DNA of 64,000 bases from Malus domestica. Its lineage: Eukaryota; Streptophyta; Magnoliopsida; Rosales; Rosaceae. A program made the position numbers and the translations under genes. The stretch spans positions 14,032,001-14,096,000 of the forward strand of contig NC_091668.1 of NCBI RefSeq assembly GCF_042453785.1, written 5' to 3'. Of this stretch, positions 60,241 through 64,000 are shown in pieces. The notes under the pieces are model-generated. The model did no database searches. It worked only from the letters and a program-made list of their open reading frames with translations, and was not told the origin of the DNA. How positions within the stretch are numbered: position 1 is the stretch's first letter; the number at the start of each line of letters is the position of its first letter.

Positions 60241-61660
60241 CGATTCGTTTTTCCATGAATTTACCTTGAATGTCGAATTGGGTAGTCTTCAATTTCAACC
60301 AGTTGCATAATTTTGATGCAAAAAAGCTATCTTTTTGTTTTTGTTTTCTTTAATTTTGATCATATTTACATAGAATCCCAATAAACCAGTCCGACTTTGT
60401 GTTCCAAAACTCATTTTCTCTCCCTACTTTCCAGCTTTGTGATCAGTATAATGGTTTGCATGCTAGAAATGGTGTGATTGCTTTAGTTCCCTATGGTGTG
60501 ATTGCTTTAATTTTGATCATATTTACATAGAAATGCTAGAACTGGTGTGATTGCTTTAGAAATGGTGTCATATTCACATAAGACTTATGCTGCACAGTTT
60601 GGTTAGCTAGACGGATTTGATAACAGTAGCAGAGCAAGTGCTGGACAAACTAAAAGTAAGGGTGCAACAGTCGGATGCTCGAACTGAGAATTAGAGAACT
60701 GGAAGATCGTTCAAGCGTATTGAAGACCATGGCTAAGGCGAAGGAAGTGCCTGCTATTACTAATGTCTGTAAGTGTTTGCATTGTGTAGATCAGTCTACG
60801 AAAAATATTCCTCTTTTGATTTTTTTCAGATGGAGTGTTTTCTTTAAGAAATTATTTAAGATGGCACATAAAAGCTTAACTGCTAAGAACCCTCTTACGA
60901 TTTTTAGATGGAGTGTTTTCTTTAAGAAATTATTTCAGATGGAGTGTTTTTTTTCAGATGGATTTTTAGGCCTTTTTTTTTTAAGTATCTATGTGTTTTT
61001 AAGTTTATTTGGTTTTGTGTGTAAGAATGTTTATGACTCTCTTACGATTGCAGAGCTAAGATGAAATAAGTCTATACTGAAATTGAATAAGAGAAGAATA
61101 GGAAGCCTTGCAATTGTTGCTGTAATTTGAGTTTGAGATGTTTCATTTCTGTGTAGAATTTTGAATAACATGGTTAGAAATTGGAATTATGTAAATTTCA
61201 TTGTTTCTGAATTACGACTTAGTTTTTTAATAACACGGGTGGTTTTTGAATTTCAGATGATTTCTTTCTGTAATTTGAGATGATTTCTCTTACGATTTCA
61301 TTGTTGCTGTAATTTGAGTTTGAGATGATTCATTTCTGTATTACGACTTAGTTTTTTAATAACACGGGTGGTTTTTGAATAACAGTTTTACAACTTGGTT
61401 TTCTGAAATGCCAATTACAGCACTGGAATATGTGCAGTTTTTTCAAACTGCAATCTGTGCAGCAAACATTTTTAAACAGCAACAAAAAAAAAAGGACCCG
61501 TGTACCCGGACCGAACCGGCCCGTTTCAACCGGGCCGGGTAAGGTCCGGTTCTTATTTTCAGAATTGTAATGCCCGGCCCGGCCCGCCCCGTCTCCTTTA
61601 ATTCCGGGTCCGGTCCGGTCCCTTCAAAAATGGGCCCGGCCCGGCCCGTGCCCAGCCCTA

Positions 61661-62842
61661 AAGTGAGAGATATTAGATTATATTCTTATCAAATATGAAT
61701 TTGAATCATCATTATTAAGCTAGCCCACCTTCATCCCCTTTAGTATAGATAATTTCAGATGTTAAAAAAAAATCTTCTATTTCAAACATATTTTTCTTTA
61801 TTTCTCTCGTGGGAGGAATTTTCTTGTACACTTACAAGTGGTAGAGTTGGTAGTTGCATTTTTTTTTTTTAATTATGTGCAGGAGAAAAAAAAAATTTAC
61901 AAGACTCACATGAGACGAATATTACCCTCTATTAAAATTATTGTGATTCTTAAACTAAACACAAAAATAAAAAAGTATGTAATGCACCTATTACAATCCG
62001 TAATACATAATTGAAAAATCCAAGTTTTAGATTGATTTGAGAGAAATTGATCTAATACTAATTTGTTTTTATCTTTAATAATGATTTATGATTTTCTCGA
62101 TCCAAACAAGTAAATAGCTGAGGAGTTTAGATAGAGGCCAATAATGTCATTGTACAAAGACTTGACCTTAAACCATGTACCACCACTTCCGGAACCCCTA
62201 TTGGGCTTTTTTACTTGTCAGTTGTAACCTATCTCTAAAATTGCACCCAATTTCCAGCCTTTCAAGCCAATAACTCCAAACGATCCCTTCAAGATGAGAC
62301 CCTCTTGTCCTAGTTTCCACTTTGTTGGATGATCTCCGTGTCGACAGCTTTTAGCTTCCAGCCACATCATCCTCAACTCAAATAAGGATTCTTGAATTAG
62401 TTGATGCCCCTGAGTTACGCCACTTACATGATTGCATTCTTTTCCCTCAAAAGGGTGAAACGAAGCTTCGCAGACACTTCACTTTGGTAACGTATCCCAT
62501 GTCCGATATTTTTGAGATATGATATTTGTTGGATACTTTCGAATACTCGTTGTTTACGTATTATGGTCAATGGATACACTTTGATTTGATAGATATACGT
62601 ATCCCACATTTAGGATCCTTTTCCACTTTTAAATAAGAAATTAAAAGGAAAAAATTACTAAGAGACGAAACTTTAATTGATATCTTATGAATATGAAGAG
62701 CTAACATCTAATTGAAACTATGGATACAACTCTCACACTTCTTCTATATATAAAGGGAATTAGATTTATGAACTTGAGTTTGGATGATGAAATCAAATTC
62801 TTGTGTTACCAAAATATGTTCTAAATTATATATTTTTATCTT
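61661..62842. other. Intergenic stretch, no gene seen
   Basis: AT-rich, without a supported ORF or repeat. Confidence 0.5.
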
Positions 62843-63440
62843 GTGGACCAGGAATGCCCGACTTATCAATTTATCCGGTAAACTACTTGGGGCTTATGTA
62901 GCCCATGCTGAATTAATCATATTATGGGCCGGAGCAATGAACCTATTTGAAGTGGCTCATTTCGTACCAAAGAAGCCTATGTATGAACAAGGATTAACTT
63001 TACTTCCTCACCTAGCTACTCTAGGTTGGGGGTAGGCCTTGGGCTTTGGCAGTATTTATCATGCACTTCTAGGACCCGAGACTCTTGAAGAATCTTTTCC
63101 ATTCTTTAGTTATGTATGGAAAGAAATAAAATGACTACAATTTTGGGTATTCACTTAATCTTGTTAGGTATAGGTGTTTTTTTTCTAGTATTCAAGGCTC
63201 TTTATTTTGGGGGTGTATATGATACCTGGGCTCTAAGCGGGGGAGATGTGAGAAAAATTACCAACTTCACCCTTAGCCCAAGTATTGTATTTGGTTATTT
63301 ACTAAAATCCCTCTTTGGCCGAGAAGGGTGGATCATTAGTGTAGACAATTTGGAAGATATAATTGGTGGGCATGTATGGTTAGGTTCCATTTGTATACTT
63401 GGTGGAATCTAGCATATCTTAACCAAACCCTTTGCATGGG
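62843..63440 (+). pseudogene. psbC: Nuclear copy of plastid psbC (CP43) fragment
   Basis: CP43 is an inner antenna protein of photosystem II, encoded in the plastid. [34 protein letters not shown] and [17 protein letters not shown] are followed by a TAG and then [20 protein letters not shown]; the piece usually between them (about 25 codons) is deleted. In another frame [33 protein letters not shown] and [19 protein letters not shown] continue, then HILTKPFAWAR. The start and C-terminal third of the gene are missing. Base changes and stops show an old nuclear plastid insertion, not a working gene. Confidence 0.92.
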
Positions 63441-64000
63441 CTCGCTGTGTTTCTCACGTTTTCAATAAAACCTTCTTATAAAAGGATTTTAACAATATTT
63501 TCAATGATGTTAGTAGATGGTATTCGAACTGTTCTTTTTTTATTCATGTTAGCATTTCGTATAGAGGATATTATGTCAGCAATAATGTCTTTACTCATGA
63601 TAAACTAAGGGGGCGTTTGTTTACCCTTCTTAGCCTTCACTGGATTGGATTGTAGTCTTGTGTTTGGTGGCTTGCTGGACTAACATTAATGGCACTAGGT
63701 GGGACTCACTTTCACAAACGGCTTCACTAGCCGGTCTTAGCGAGAGACCCCAACACCTACGGGTTTAGCTAAGACCTTCCATCATCCTTTCTCGCCTTCG
63801 TCCACTCTCGCTACATCCTTTATCGCCTTCGTCTGCTTCACTGCCCTAGGTTTATCGACCTCGATTTTCTACGGCATGGGCTTCAATGAAAGCTGGAACT
63901 TGGAAGATAAAAATTTTTTTACGGCTGGGTTCATCCATCTTAGTCTCCAATTTTTTACGACATAGACCTCGACCTCGATTTCGACAACTGTTTCATCCAT
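63441..64000. other. Intergenic, possible DNA element start at 63610
   Basis: AAGGGGGCGTTTGTTTACCC at about 63608 resembles the terminal sequence of short plant DNA elements, but the other end is outside the window. CGCCTTCGTC words repeat near 63792-63830. Confidence 0.3.

Larger units (their letters stand above)
59265..61660 (+). mobile_element. Non-autonomous hAT element carrying host gene sequence
   Basis: The termini TAGGGCTGGGCA and TGCCCAGCCCTA are perfect inverted repeats. AAGTGAGA is duplicated at 59257-59264 and 61661-61668, the 8 bp typical of hAT. Subterminal GGCCCGGCCCG/CGGGCCGGGC repeats face each other. No transposase frame is present in the 2,396 bp; the interior holds a PPR-like gene fragment and a nested MITE. 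Confidence 0.9.

Overview
The window is nuclear DNA of a flowering plant. It shows plant multigene families with spliced genes (L-type lectin receptor kinase, polygalacturonase, UAP56-type RNA helicase), plant LTR retrotransposon lineages (Copia, Athila-like and Tat-like Gypsy, TRIM), hAT and Mutator-like DNA elements, a tRNA-derived SINE and a nuclear copy of plastid psbC. The repeat types fit a woody Rosaceae genome such as apple or pear, but that assignment is inference from style, not from a search.

Only two genes look intact. One is a single-exon gene (10555-11433, minus) for a plant RRM-like protein of unknown role. The other is an 11-exon UAP56/DDX39-type DEAD-box helicase gene (54284-58856, minus) whose exons join without a break into 426 codons. 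Three host genes are damaged: a lectin receptor kinase pseudogene (3055-7655, minus) split by a hAT derivative, a polygalacturonase gene (34388-36170, minus) that lost its 3' half, and a psbC fragment of plastid origin (62843-63440, plus).

Layout: 1-2.9 kb holds two foldback elements and three tRNA-Glu-like relics. The second foldback (1819-2826) has a perfect 9-bp target duplication and splits one relic. 3-7.7 kb is the receptor kinase pseudogene. 7.7-12.9 kb holds a MITE, a 76-bp duplication, a SINE with a perfect 17-bp duplication, and the RRM-like gene. 12.9-14.1 kb holds two 610-bp TRIM elements joined LTR to LTR. 15-24.6 kb is a decayed Copia split by a 6.7-kb gag-protease-only Athila-like element with a GGGTC duplication. 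24.6-29.5 kb is a broken hAT transposase gene split by a 3.6-kb LTR element that carries an intronless, truncated ferritin sequence and another gene-like ORF. 31.2-34.3 kb is a non-autonomous LTR element with TA...CA ends, inserted in an intron of the polygalacturonase gene. 36.6-50.0 kb is a 13.4-kb Tat-lineage Gypsy with gag, protease, RT, two RNase H domains, integrase, four blocks of tandem repeats and an antisense ORF with its own TATA box. 50.8-54 kb is a 5'-truncated Copia. 59.3-61.7 kb is a non-autonomous hAT element with a perfect 8-bp duplication that carries part of a THA8-like PPR gene.

The most interesting points are the ferritin-carrying retroelement, whose LTR ends match those of the Tat element further along; the hAT element carrying the PPR fragment; the antisense ORF and palindromic tandem repeats in the Tat element; and the LTR-LTR junction of the paired TRIMs. 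These calls rest on reading the sequence; none has been checked by database search.
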